Shown: positions 1 to 8,947 of the stretch, piece by piece
Layout: each line of letters starts with the position of its first letter
Position numbering within the stretch: the first letter of the stretch is position 1
Origin: Photobacterium malacitanum
Lineage (GTDB): Bacteria; Pseudomonadota; Gammaproteobacteria; Enterobacterales; Vibrionaceae
Direction: 5' to 3'
NCBI RefSeq assembly: GCF_900185615.1
Contig: NZ_FYAK01000001.1
Coordinates: 219,701 to 283,700 of the forward strand
DNA length: 64,000 bases
Translations under genes and position numbers: made by a program
The notes under the pieces: model-generated
Seen by the model: only the letters and a program-made list of their open reading frames with translations
Database searches by the model: none
What the model was told of the DNA's origin: nothing

Positions 1-300
1 GTGTATATGAGCAGATTTGAGTGCCTTGAAAGAATTGTCGACGAATATCGTAAAAAAGTTCGTGACGCAGAGTTTAACCGTCAGAACGATAGCGAAGTTG
101 CTAAGGTTCTAGTTTTATTAGTCGGTAACTCAATGTTCAGTCTGGCTGATGAATTTGCTGATTGGGTTAATCGTGGCGGTGATCGCAGCTACGGCGGTAA
201 GTTTTTTGTTTCTAAGCAACTAATGACGTTGTTAGAGCCAGTAACATTCCGTGGTGTAACGGTTCGTCGTGATTCGATTAAACTATTCAGAATTTCATAA
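1..300 (+). CDS. Small conserved-looking hypothetical protein (start may lie upstream)
   Basis: Encodes up to 99 residues, probably cytoplasmic; no signal peptide or membrane segment is visible. The first in-frame codon of the window is GTG at 1 and an ATG follows at 7 (MSRFECLERIV), so the true start could be either or could lie before the window. The sequence is charged, with a central hydrophobic stretch (VLVLLVGNSMFSL). I do not recognise the family and assign no function. A strong hairpin terminator follows about 90 bases after the stop. Confidence 0.6.
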   Translation: MYMSRFECLERIVDEYRKKVRDAEFNRQNDSEVAKVLVLLVGNSMFSLADEFADWVNRGGDRSYGGKFFVSKQLMTLLEPVTFRGVTVRRDSIKLFRIS

Positions 301-390
301 ACCTGAGTGGCTTCCAATCGTTATTCAATGACTCTCCGATAGAAAAATTGAAAAACAGATTTTTGATCTAGCTGTTCAGCGTGGTCATTA

Positions 391-419
391 AAAAGGGGAT
401 GCTGCGGCATCCCTTTTTT
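391..419. terminator. Bidirectional rho-independent terminator
   Basis: GGGATGC at 396-402 pairs with GCATCCC at 407-413, flanked by an A-run on the left and a T-run on the right. It can end both the small gene at 1-300 and the convergent GH92 gene. Confidence 0.85.
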
Positions 420-441
420 GTTGATTACTATTGGTTACATC

Positions 442-3195
442 TTAGTTTATTGCTTTCATTGCTTGAGTTTTATCATTGGTCATTTCGAAATTTAGCTCGC
501 CATTGTTGCGAAGTTCACGATGATTAAATGAGAAATTCTCGTCTAATTGCTTGCCGTTAATAGATACCGATTTAACGTAGATACTTTCTTCACTGTTGTT
601 TTTTGCTGTGATTGTGAAGAAACCATCATGAACAGGCATGACTACTTTATCAAAGATAGGGCGACCAATGGTGTAAGTTGGATCCGCTGGACTGACTTGA
701 TAGAAGCCCATTGCCGACATAATGTACCAAGCCGACATTTGTCCGACATCTTCGTTACCAATCAGTCCTTCTTGAGTCGGGTGGTAGAAATCGTTCATCG
801 CTTGGTTGACAACTTCTTGTGTTCTCCAAGGCTCTGCCGTCCAGTTGTATAGGTAAGGTACGTGATGATCCGGTTCGTTACCCATAACAAATTGACCGAT
901 GTAACCTGACATATCATGAGATTGAGAAGTATCAGCGTTTGAATCTGCATTAAATAGACCATTTAGGTTAGCAAGCATTGCAGCTTGACCTTTTTCGGTC
1001 ATTATTTCTGGCGTATTTAAGTCACTACGGGCATTGAATTGACCCGCCATGATATTAGCTAAACCTGAGACACTGTGAGGTGCAAACCATGTCCACTGCC
1101 ACGCATTGCCTTCAGTGAAGTCTTCGCCGCGATGTTCTGCGCGGTATGGCCAGAATAGGTCATTTTCATCAAGGTGCTTACGCTCTTTACACCAAGTGTA
1201 ATCACGTCCTTCAGGAATCAATAACTTTAGATTTTTGTCTAAGCATTCATCGTTAAGATTATTAGCAAAGACTTTTTCACCATTTAAATGATATACAGGA
1301 CGCATAAAGCCAGTAATGCCTAATGGTTTTCCATCTGCGCTTTGCATTTTTCCGTAAAATTCAGGATTGTGGTCAAAGTAGTTCTTAAATGATTCTGAGC
1401 GCTTCATGTAGCGATTAAATGCTTTCTCATTATTAGCAAGCTTAGCTATCTGTGCGACACACCAATCGTAATAGGCATTTTCTAAACCATATGATACTGA
1501 TTCATTGACTAAGCCATCAAATTTATCTGTTGCAATACCATCAACATAAGCCGGTTTATTTTCGTCATTAGGATTCCATTTTATATTTGCTGGAATATAT
1601 CCTAATTCTTGTTGGTATTGGTTGTGTTTAGTCATGACGGTAAAACGTTTGTCACCATTCCAAGCATCACGATAAGGCACCCAACTATCTGTGATATCCT
1701 CGTTAAATCCTAGTGTATCGTCAGCCGCTTTAAGTGCTAATTCGAAGTGTTCCTGAGTAAATTCTTCTGGGTGTTTAACCATTATATCGGCAATAACGGA
1801 TACAGCGGGATGACCCACCATTTCACCAGTGTAATCTGAATGTAATTCCCATTTAGGAAGCACACCACCTGTTTTATACTTGTTTAACAGGTCAAGGGCG
1901 TAATCAACGGCACGATCTTTATCAACAATTGTTTTAAGTGGGTGAGATGCACGGAATGTATCCCACATAGAATAAACAGACATGTTAACTAGATCACCAT
2001 CAGATTGATGGATCTTGCCATCCATACCACGGTAACGACCATCAACATCTTGGTAGATAAATGGGGCAATATAGGTGCGATAGAGAGAGGTATAGAACAT
2101 AGTCTTATCGGCTTCTTTACCGCCGTCTACCTCAAAATCGCCAAGGACTTCAGCCCATGCCATGCGGTTTTTCTTCACCACATTGTCAAAATTGAAATCA
2201 TTATTGTCAGCTTCTAAGTTATTAATAGCACCTTGAATATCAGTACCTGAAATAGCAACTTTAACCGTGATTGGAGCATCACCTTTACCAAAGTTAAGAT
2301 GTGTCATTACATCGTTAGCCATCGCTAATTTACGTGCGTCTGTCGGTGTTGGTTCGTTTGGCATGGCAACATGTTCAGCATAGCCGTTGTAATCAGCTAA
2401 GCCGACTTCTGTGGCATCGATAGGGATCAATGTTCCAGGGTTATTAACTAACGTTCCAGCTTCCATTGCGTAACGTTTTTTAGCGTATAAGTTCTCTTCA
2501 ATAATCGGCTCTGAAAACTCCGCAACAAAGAATACAGTTTGCCACTGTCCCCATTCGTTAGATGTACGTGCACCCACAACGGTAGTGTCATTAAGACGTT
2601 TATAATAGATATTACGTGAGTGGTTACCATAAACTTCTAATAGTTCATGTTGTAAATCGATTCGAACTTTACGATCTTCACCTTCAGGGAAAGTGTAACG
2701 TTGGAAAGCGACGCGATCAGTTGCTGATAATTCAGCTTTAACGCCAGTTTCATTTAATTCTACTGAATAATATCCAACTTCTGCAGTTTCTGATTTTTTG
2801 TCCATACTTGGAGCGTCAGTATTAAAACCAGTGTAGGGTAAAAATGCGAAGTCGTTTAAGTCACCTTTACCCGCACCTGAAATGTGGGTCATAGTGAAGC
2901 CGGATAAATGGGTATTTGATGGATCGTATTCTGATGGTGATCCCTTACCGTTCCAACCATTAGGATCCCAGTTATCTGGAGAGGGCTGAATCATACCTTC
3001 AGGCATAACAGGTGATGGGTTAACGTTGCCTAATCCTTTGGTACCGATCATCGTATCAACGTATTTCAGAACAGAAGAGGTTTCGATTTCTGGTGATTTA
3101 TTTGTATTAATATCGTTGTCACTATTATTACAACCAGTAACACTCATTAAACCAAGCATTACAGACACAGTAAGAGCCGTACGTTTAAATTGCAT
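442..3195 (-). CDS. GH92-family alpha-mannosidase lipoprotein (first paralogue)
   Basis: 917-residue glycoside hydrolase family 92 exo-alpha-mannosidase, a calcium-dependent family acting on N-glycan-type mannosides. The N-terminus is a lipoprotein signal with lipobox VTGC (Cys22), so it is probably anchored in the outer membrane. Family blocks in order: an N-terminal beta-sandwich with THISGAGKGDLNDF, then the (alpha/alpha)6 domain with YSMWDTFRASHP, GNEPDHHVPYLYNW and GNEDVGQMSAWYIMSAMGFY. The start has an AAGGA ribosome site. It is the last gene of a probable EIIA-EIICB-GH92-GH92 operon. Tyr455 sits where the neighbouring paralogue has Glu445 in the WExHxxETG block, so linkage specificity may differ. 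Confidence 0.92.
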   Translation of the reverse strand: MQFKRTALTVSVMLGLMSVTGCNNSDNDINTNKSPEIETSSVLKYVDTMIGTKGLGNVNPSPVMPEGMIQPSPDNWDPNGWNGKGSPSEYDPSNTHLSGFTMTHISGAGKGDLNDFAFLPYTGFNTDAPSMDKKSETAEVGYYSVELNETGVKAELSATDRVAFQRYTFPEGEDRKVRIDLQHELLEVYGNHSRNIYYKRLNDTTVVGARTSNEWGQWQTVFFVAEFSEPIIEENLYAKKRYAMEAGTLVNNPGTLIPIDATEVGLADYNGYAEHVAMPNEPTPTDARKLAMANDVMTHLNFGKGDAPITVKVAISGTDIQGAINNLEADNNDFNFDNVVKKNRMAWAEVLGDFEVDGGKEADKTMFYTSLYRTYIAPFIYQDVDGRYRGMDGKIHQSDGDLVNMSVYSMWDTFRASHPLKTIVDKDRAVDYALDLLNKYKTGGVLPKWELHSDYTGEMVGHPAVSVIADIMVKHPEEFTQEHFELALKAADDTLGFNEDITDSWVPYRDAWNGDKRFTVMTKHNQYQQELGYIPANIKWNPNDENKPAYVDGIATDKFDGLVNESVSYGLENAYYDWCVAQIAKLANNEKAFNRYMKRSESFKNYFDHNPEFYGKMQSADGKPLGITGFMRPVYHLNGEKVFANNLNDECLDKNLKLLIPEGRDYTWCKERKHLDENDLFWPYRAEHRGEDFTEGNAWQWTWFAPHSVSGLANIMAGQFNARSDLNTPEIMTEKGQAAMLANLNGLFNADSNADTSQSHDMSGYIGQFVMGNEPDHHVPYLYNWTAEPWRTQEVVNQAMNDFYHPTQEGLIGNEDVGQMSAWYIMSAMGFYQVSPADPTYTIGRPIFDKVVMPVHDGFFTITAKNNSEESIYVKSVSINGKQLDENFSFNHRELRNNGELNFEMTNDKTQAMKAIN

Positions 3196-3222
3196 TTGAA
3201 ATCCTTATTCAAATATTTAAAG

Positions 3223-3248
3223 TAAGGAGGAGGCAGAACTCCTCCTTA
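3223..3248 (-). terminator. Perfect 10-bp hairpin between the two GH92 genes
   Basis: TAAGGAGGAG at 3223-3232 and CTCCTCCTTA at 3239-3248 form a perfect stem with a 6-base loop. On the minus strand it is followed by a T-rich but not uniform run (CTTTAAATATTTG). It may be a partial terminator or an mRNA-stability element that lowers expression of the downstream GH92. Confidence 0.55.
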
Positions 3249-3271
3249 TTTATATAAAATATGCGTCGTGG

Positions 3272-5719
3272 TTATTTAGTTAGATTTGGCTGCATTGCTT
3301 CTGATTTATCATTCGTCATGACAAAACGTAGCTCACCACCAGCTTTGAACTCTTCGTGTTTGAATGTATTGAATACATCCAATGGCTTTCCGTTAATAGT
3401 GACAGATTTAACATATAAGTTGTCTGGGCCATTATTTTCAGCAATCACAGTAAATGTGCCAGAGCCAATATTGACTGTTGCTTTATCAAATAGTGGACGA
3501 CCGATAGAGTAAGTAGGATCAGTCGGCGCAATTTGGTAGAAACCTAATGCAGACATGATGTACCAAGCAGACATTTGACCAACATCTTCATTACCTATGA
3601 TGCCATCAGGGGTTGGTTTATAGAATTGGTCATTAACTTGATCGACGTATTCTTGAACCTTATATGATTCAGTTGTACGGTTGTACAAGTAGATCACGTG
3701 GTGAGATGGTTCATTACCGTGAATGTACTGGCCAATATAACCGGTCATATCTTGGTGCTGATCACCTTGGTTTGAATTTGCAGTAAACAAGTTATTTAGC
3801 TTTTGATTTAAACCGAAAGTACCACCCATTATTTCAGTTAATTTATCTAGATCTTGCATGAATGCCCACTGCCATTGCCATGCATTACCTTCAGTAAAGG
3901 CATAAGCATCAGCGACATATGGATCATATTTGCCGTCTTTGTAGAATTTAGGTTCCCATTCAGTACCTGAGCCGACTAAGGTTTCACACTTATTATCGCC
4001 AACTTGAACTTTAGGTACGAAGAAGCCTGATTCTTCATCCCAATGTGATAGAGAGTTATAAGAACGAGCTTTAAATTCTTCGTATGCTTCGATGTTACCA
4101 GCAGCTTTCGCCATTTCTGCGATAGTCCAGTCGTAGAATGAGAATTCTAACGAGTAAGAGACTGAGTTCCAGTTAGGAATACGAACACATGTTTCATTGA
4201 CGTGGTAGTTCAATTGACCAGCCATCAAAGATCCTAAGATACCATCATTAATTTGAGGGAAATTATGTGGACGGTAATGTGCAGATTTAACAGACGCTTC
4301 AAATGCTTCTTGAGGTTCAACCAAGCCTTTAGTTACAGCGTCACCTACAATAGCTGTTGATGGATAACCGATCATTGTCCCGGTTTCTGAACCATGACCT
4401 TCCCATTTAGGTAACATGCCGAATTCATCGTTAGATTTACGAATTAAATCTTTAACGTACAATGTCGCTTGTTTAGGATCGATAATTGTCCACATTGGGT
4501 GAACGGCACGGAAGGTATCCCATGTTGAATAAATAGAGTAGTTTGGTACGTCGCCATCTTTAAGCGTACGAACAGTACCCAGCATGTCAACATAACGACC
4601 ATCAACATCATAAAATTCGATTGGTGCGATCATCATGTGATACATAGCAGTGTAGAAATTAGTTTTTTCGGCTTCTGTTCCACCTTCAACTTTGATTTTC
4701 GATAATTTTTCAGCCCATGCATGCTCTGCATCTTTTTTGACTTGTGCAAAATCGAATGTTGGTGCTTCTGCTTCTAAGTTCTTTTGTGCGCCATGCCAAT
4801 TAACAGGAGATATACCAACACGAATTTCTAATGGCTTATTATTTTGCTCAAATTGTAGGAAAGTCGTTAAATCCTCACCTTGATAAACAGCGCCTTGACG
4901 CATTTCATTGGTTGATGGTTCATTGCCATCGGTGCCTAAAAATGCTTTAGCAACAGGCTCATTAAATTTGGCGTAAAAGAAGATTTCTTGACCTTGGTGA
5001 TCTTGGCCTTGGAACCAACCTGTAGAGGTTTTTTTACCACGAATGGTGTAATCATCAATGATTTCAATTTTATTTTTAACCGTTGCGCCGTTATTATTTT
5101 CTAAGGTATGTCCTAAGTCGATTTTAATATTACGTTCAGCACCATTCTCAAATATATATTTATGTAGTCCAACACGTTTTGTTGTTGTTAATTCTACTTC
5201 AATATTACCTTTATTAAGTTTTGTCTTATAAAAACCAGCAGATGCTAATTCGTTTTCTTTATCAAAATCATTAATATTATGATTAGAAATATCAGAATAA
5301 GGAAGAATTAAAATATCACCTAAATCAGTTGCGCCAGTTCCTGATAAATGTGTATGAGAGAAACCATATAATGGAATATTGGTTGCTATAATATCGTTAT
5401 TTTCATAATCTGAAGCATCCCAATAACCAGAAGCTGAATGCCATGGGTTTAGGCCTGTTTCATGGTCAATTCCTGAACCGATAAACGTATCTGGTGATAA
5501 TTGAACCATACCTGCAGGAACCACGGCTCCTGGGAATGTATGGCCACTCGCTGCTGTACCAATCATTGGATTTACGTGTTTTAATACGCTTAAATCAATG
5601 GCTTGAGATACAGGAATTTCAATCGCTGATTTGTCGGTATTATTATCATTATTACAACCAGTAATATTAATAAAACCAGCCATTACTGAAATAGCAACTA
5701 GAGTACGTTTAAATTTCAT
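3272..5719 (-). CDS. GH92-family alpha-mannosidase lipoprotein (second paralogue)
   Basis: 815-residue GH92 exo-alpha-mannosidase, paralogous to the next gene downstream. It has a lipoprotein signal ending ITGC (Cys22). GH92 blocks are present: THLSGTGATDLGD, YSTWDTFRAVHP, WEGHGSETGTMIGYP with Glu445 at the expected general-acid position, GNEPSHHVIYLYN and GNEDVGQMSAWYIMSALGFY. An AAAGGA ribosome site precedes the ATG. It is about 100 residues shorter than its paralogue, mainly through missing inserts in the helical domain. The context with the PTS genes suggests release of mannose for import. Confidence 0.92.
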   Translation of the reverse strand: MKFKRTLVAISVMAGFINITGCNNDNNTDKSAIEIPVSQAIDLSVLKHVNPMIGTAASGHTFPGAVVPAGMVQLSPDTFIGSGIDHETGLNPWHSASGYWDASDYENNDIIATNIPLYGFSHTHLSGTGATDLGDILILPYSDISNHNINDFDKENELASAGFYKTKLNKGNIEVELTTTKRVGLHKYIFENGAERNIKIDLGHTLENNNGATVKNKIEIIDDYTIRGKKTSTGWFQGQDHQGQEIFFYAKFNEPVAKAFLGTDGNEPSTNEMRQGAVYQGEDLTTFLQFEQNNKPLEIRVGISPVNWHGAQKNLEAEAPTFDFAQVKKDAEHAWAEKLSKIKVEGGTEAEKTNFYTAMYHMMIAPIEFYDVDGRYVDMLGTVRTLKDGDVPNYSIYSTWDTFRAVHPMWTIIDPKQATLYVKDLIRKSNDEFGMLPKWEGHGSETGTMIGYPSTAIVGDAVTKGLVEPQEAFEASVKSAHYRPHNFPQINDGILGSLMAGQLNYHVNETCVRIPNWNSVSYSLEFSFYDWTIAEMAKAAGNIEAYEEFKARSYNSLSHWDEESGFFVPKVQVGDNKCETLVGSGTEWEPKFYKDGKYDPYVADAYAFTEGNAWQWQWAFMQDLDKLTEIMGGTFGLNQKLNNLFTANSNQGDQHQDMTGYIGQYIHGNEPSHHVIYLYNRTTESYKVQEYVDQVNDQFYKPTPDGIIGNEDVGQMSAWYIMSALGFYQIAPTDPTYSIGRPLFDKATVNIGSGTFTVIAENNGPDNLYVKSVTINGKPLDVFNTFKHEEFKAGGELRFVMTNDKSEAMQPNLTK

Positions 5720-5865
5720 TATTAATCCTTTAGGGTGAAACTATATATTACAGTTAACTTATGTTTTATTTAAAAATAACAAGCGAACATTATTATAAAT
5801 AAAGTAATTGAAGTTGTTTAAAACAAACAAATAAACAAATGAATGGATGTTAATTATTTCTTATC

Positions 5866-5888
5866 AAGGGCTATTTAAAATAGCCCTT
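5866..5888 (-). terminator. Hairpin downstream of the PTS genes
   Basis: AAGGGCTATT at 5866-5875 and AATAGCCCTT at 5879-5888 form a perfect 10-bp stem. The following minus-strand sequence is AT-rich without a clean U-run, so partial read-through into the GH92 genes is plausible. Confidence 0.5.
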
Positions 5889-5902
5889 TGTAAGAATAAC
5901 TA

Positions 5903-7300
5903 TTAGCTCATGAAAGTTTTTGCTTTTTTCATTGCTTCTTTTGTTGAACACTCAATAATATTCACACCATTGAAACGTTCTGCTTCTTTGATAGCAATAT
6001 CGTGTGCAAGAATCACAAATTTAGCATTTTGAATATCAGCAGTTGTTAGGCGATTTTGAATACCATTCTGACCTTGTGTTTCTACTTTTGCTTTTAAGCC
6101 AAGTTCTTTCGCTGCTTTGTAAATAGATTTCTCAGCCATGAACGTGTGTGCAACACCAGAAGGGCAGCAAGTGATAGCGACAACATCGTACTCACCTTCA
6201 CCAGCAACAGGTGCTGTGTCAGCTTGTACTGGTGCTTTTTCTGCAACAGCGACTGTTTCATCTTCAATAACAACAGGTTTCCACATACCTACAATAACAG
6301 CTGTTGTGAATGAACCTGCAAGAATACCAGCAACGTACATTGGAATGTTGCTAGAAACTGGTGCAGTAATTAATCCACCCCAAGGTGCATGTAGAAGTAC
6401 ATCAGTAGCAAAACCAAAGACACAACCAACCATACCACCAATAACGATAGACGGTAGAACACGCATTGGGTCATTTGCTGCGAATGGGATAGCACCTTCA
6501 GAGATACCGATAGAACCCATGATTGCCGCAGCTTTACCTGCTTCACGCTCTTCTGTAGAGAATTTCTTTTTGAACATGAATGTTGCTAATGCCATACCTA
6601 GTGGTGGAGTACAGATAGCAATACCTACGCCACCCATTAACCAAGGTTGTGTATCAACTTGTGTTTGTGCAAATAGTGTCGCTACTTTGTTGATTGGGCC
6701 ACCCATGTCAAATGCAGTCATGCCACCTAAGATTGCACCCAGTACCGCTTTAGAAGAACCCGCCATTGAAGCTAGGAATGCGTTCATACCAGCCATGAAG
6801 CCAGCGATAGCAGCACCTAAGCCCCACATTACGATACCCGCACTAATTAACGTACCTGCAAGAGGGTATAGGAAGTACACGCCAAGTGCTGATAAGTGAT
6901 TAGGAATTGGGATCTTTTTAAGTTGTAGCACCACGAAGCCAGAAATGAAGCCAGCGATAATACAGCCTAGGAAACCACCACCCATGTCAGCCATGATACC
7001 TGAAGCGATAAATGCTGGCGCAAGAGCGGGTTTATCTGCAATTGAGTAACCAATAAAGCCACCAAGGATGATTGGGAATAAAACCAGACCCTTAATTGCA
7101 ATTGTTGAAATATCTTTCAGAATACCTGTATCAGGAACGGCACCTTTACCTGTTGCCATTACAGCAAGAGCAAGAAGAACACCACCAGCTACAACGAAAG
7201 GTAGCATGTGAGATGTACCAAAAAGTAGGTGTTGTTTCATGGTCGATAGCGTTTGTTTCCAATCACGCCCTTGACCGTTAGTCATTGTTGTTGTAGTCAT
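5903..7300 (-). CDS. PTS fructose/mannose-family EIICB permease
   Basis: 465-residue integral membrane sugar permease of the fructose PTS superfamily. An N-terminal EIIC domain (about residues 20-350) has multiple hydrophobic segments and the GISEGAIPFAANDP substrate-site motif. After a Val/Ala/Pro-rich linker comes a C-terminal EIIB domain (about 370-465) with the phospho-cysteine motif CCPSGVAHTFMAE. The order IIC-IIB without a fused IIA fits the separate EIIA gene just upstream. The substrate is not readable from sequence; the adjacent GH92 mannosidases suggest mannose or a mannoside, as in E. coli MngA of the same family. An N-terminal MTTTTMTN gives two possible starts. Confidence 0.9.
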   Translation of the reverse strand: MTTTTMTNGQGRDWKQTLSTMKQHLLFGTSHMLPFVVAGGVLLALAVMATGKGAVPDTGILKDISTIAIKGLVLFPIILGGFIGYSIADKPALAPAFIASGIMADMGGGFLGCIIAGFISGFVVLQLKKIPIPNHLSALGVYFLYPLAGTLISAGIVMWGLGAAIAGFMAGMNAFLASMAGSSKAVLGAILGGMTAFDMGGPINKVATLFAQTQVDTQPWLMGGVGIAICTPPLGMALATFMFKKKFSTEEREAGKAAAIMGSIGISEGAIPFAANDPMRVLPSIVIGGMVGCVFGFATDVLLHAPWGGLITAPVSSNIPMYVAGILAGSFTTAVIVGMWKPVVIEDETVAVAEKAPVQADTAPVAGEGEYDVVAITCCPSGVAHTFMAEKSIYKAAKELGLKAKVETQGQNGIQNRLTTADIQNAKFVILAHDIAIKEAERFNGVNIIECSTKEAMKKAKTFMS

Positions 7301-7324
7301 CTTTATTCCATTAAAGTTTGTTAA

Positions 7325-7771
7325 TTAAAATTGATCAGATAAAAGAACATCTAACGCTTCTTGTTCTGTGGTCGCGTTATGCATTGCTTCAATAAACTCA
7401 TCGCCGAATTTACCGAATAATTCTTGTAGTACGTAGATATGATGGTCAGCACCGTTATCAGGAGACGCAATCATAAAGAAAAGAGAGGGTTCATTACCGT
7501 CTTCATCACCATATTCGATCGTTGCTTTTTTAATGCCAACAGCGATTGCAGGTTCTAATACCGCTGTAGATTTAGCATGAGGGTAGGCGATACCATCCAT
7601 GCAGGTGATGCTGTCAGATTCACGTTGTTTAATATCAGCTAAGAACTTAGCTTTATCATCAATACGATTATTTTCATGAAGAAGGTTAACTAATTCTTGA
7701 AATAACTCATCTTTGTTTGTCGCACTAAGATTAATCTTAATAAGATTGGTATTTACTAAAGTAGAAAGCAT
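7325..7771 (-). CDS. PTS fructose-family EIIA component
   Basis: 148-residue cytoplasmic phosphocarrier of the PTS_EIIA_2 family. It carries phosphate from HPr to the EIIB domain of the next gene. The phosphorylated histidine is His65 in the motif DGIAYPHAKS. It lies 24 bases upstream of the EIICB gene and is the first gene of the sugar operon, so the promoter should lie in the 460-base gap before it. No transcriptional regulator is encoded nearby. Confidence 0.9.
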   Translation of the reverse strand: MLSTLVNTNLIKINLSATNKDELFQELVNLLHENNRIDDKAKFLADIKQRESDSITCMDGIAYPHAKSTAVLEPAIAVGIKKATIEYGDEDGNEPSLFFMIASPDNGADHHIYVLQELFGKFGDEFIEAMHNATTEQEALDVLLSDQF

Positions 7772-8233
7772 GATTTTTCTCGAGCCAGTGTTTTAAGTGA
7801 GATGGAGTATATCCACTTAATTACAAAAAATTGCATGCTTGGTCACGCTTTTATTTTATGACAAAGACAGGATAAAAACCTTGAGGGGAAAGTCACACAA
7901 TAAGTTAACAGAATAATATAATAACAAATTTGCTTTACATGGTTTTTACATTTGGTGTTATTTTTCTTTAAGTGCAATAGAGTTTATATTATTCATTTAC
8001 GGTATTTATTTCAGTATGTTACTGCATTATGTTTTTGTGGAATATCTATTGAGTGTTTTTTTGTAGCTGGTTTGTTGTTTTAATGATCTCATTTATTTTT
8101 AGTGAAGGTATTTAATTGTAATTAAATAACCTGCCGGTACTAAACTCTGGCACGAAAGTGTATGATCTTTATTTGCAACAGGATAAATTTCCACACTAAC
8201 ACTATAAATAAAATATAAAAAAGAAGGTAAATC
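7772..8233. promoter_or_regulatory. Divergent intergenic region between the PTS operon and tpm
   Basis: 462 bases with no convincing ORF. It must hold the promoters of the leftward PTS/GH92 operon and of rightward tpm. A weak CRP-like match (TGCAT-N6-TCACG, 7832-7847) lies about 60 bases before the EIIA start. An AAGG ribosome site for tpm lies near 8226. No confident -35/-10 pair was found. Confidence 0.35.
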
Positions 8234-8872
8234 ATGGATGCTGAATTTTGGCATAGCCGTTGGGCTGAAGATCGGATTGGTTTTCACTTAACCGACGTTA
8301 ACCCGTTATTAGTAAAATACTGGCCTGATGTTAATGCTCAACGTGATGATCGCGTGCTTGTTCCTATGTGTGGCAAGTCTGAAGATCTAGTATGGTTAGC
8401 GGGTCGTCATAACGATGTGGTTGGTATCGAGCTAAGCGACATCGCAGTGAAAGCATTCTTTGCTGAGAATTTCTATACACCGTTAGTAACAGGGGTAGGG
8501 AGCGAGCATGTGTATTCTTTTGATGAGATCACAATTTATCAGGGCGATTATTTTACTGTGCCTGTTGCACCTGCTGATGTGGTCTACGATCGTGCCGCTT
8601 TAATTGCAATGCCACAATCAATGCGTGAACGTTATGTCGAGCGTTTATTGAGTTTGGTAAAGCCAGGTGGACGAATTTTATTGGTGACACTGGATTATCC
8701 GCAATCGCAAATGGATGGACCGCCGTTTTCTGTACCTGAAGCTGAAATCACAACGTTATTCAGTGGCTGTAAGATCACCCATTTAGCCCGCGATGAAGCA
8801 GATGAAAGCCATCCTCGTCGTCGACAGGGAGTCGAGCGCTTTGCTGAAGAAGTGTGGTTAATTGAAGTGTAA
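8234..8872 (+). CDS. tpm: Thiopurine S-methyltransferase
   Basis: 212-residue SAM-dependent methyltransferase of the bacterial TPMT family; bacterial members can methylate selenium and tellurium compounds. The N-terminus MDAEFWHSRWAEDRIGFH is characteristic. It is followed by the SAM-binding region VLVPMCGKSEDLVWLA and GIELSDIA, then VYDRAALIAMP. The length is typical. A single gene with its own promoter region upstream and a bidirectional terminator downstream. Confidence 0.93.
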   Translation: MDAEFWHSRWAEDRIGFHLTDVNPLLVKYWPDVNAQRDDRVLVPMCGKSEDLVWLAGRHNDVVGIELSDIAVKAFFAENFYTPLVTGVGSEHVYSFDEITIYQGDYFTVPVAPADVVYDRAALIAMPQSMRERYVERLLSLVKPGGRILLVTLDYPQSQMDGPPFSVPEAEITTLFSGCKITHLARDEADESHPRRRQGVERFAEEVWLIEV

Positions 8873-8900
8873 TTAGCACTCATATGGTGAGATAAATAAT

Positions 8901-8933
8901 AAAGGCGTCATTACGACGCCTTTGTTGTTTTTA
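8901..8933. terminator. Bidirectional terminator between tpm and purT
   Basis: AAAGGCGTC at 8901-8909 pairs with GACGCCTTT at 8915-8923, followed by a T-rich tract; it serves both convergent genes. Confidence 0.85.
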
Positions 8934-8947
8934 TTGCGCAGCTAAGG

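Noticed and set aside
6138..6899. Long plus-strand ORF opposite the PTS EIICB gene
   Set aside because: Antisense shadow: low-complexity Ala/Pro/Thr translation, no ribosome site, and the opposite strand encodes a clear PTS protein.
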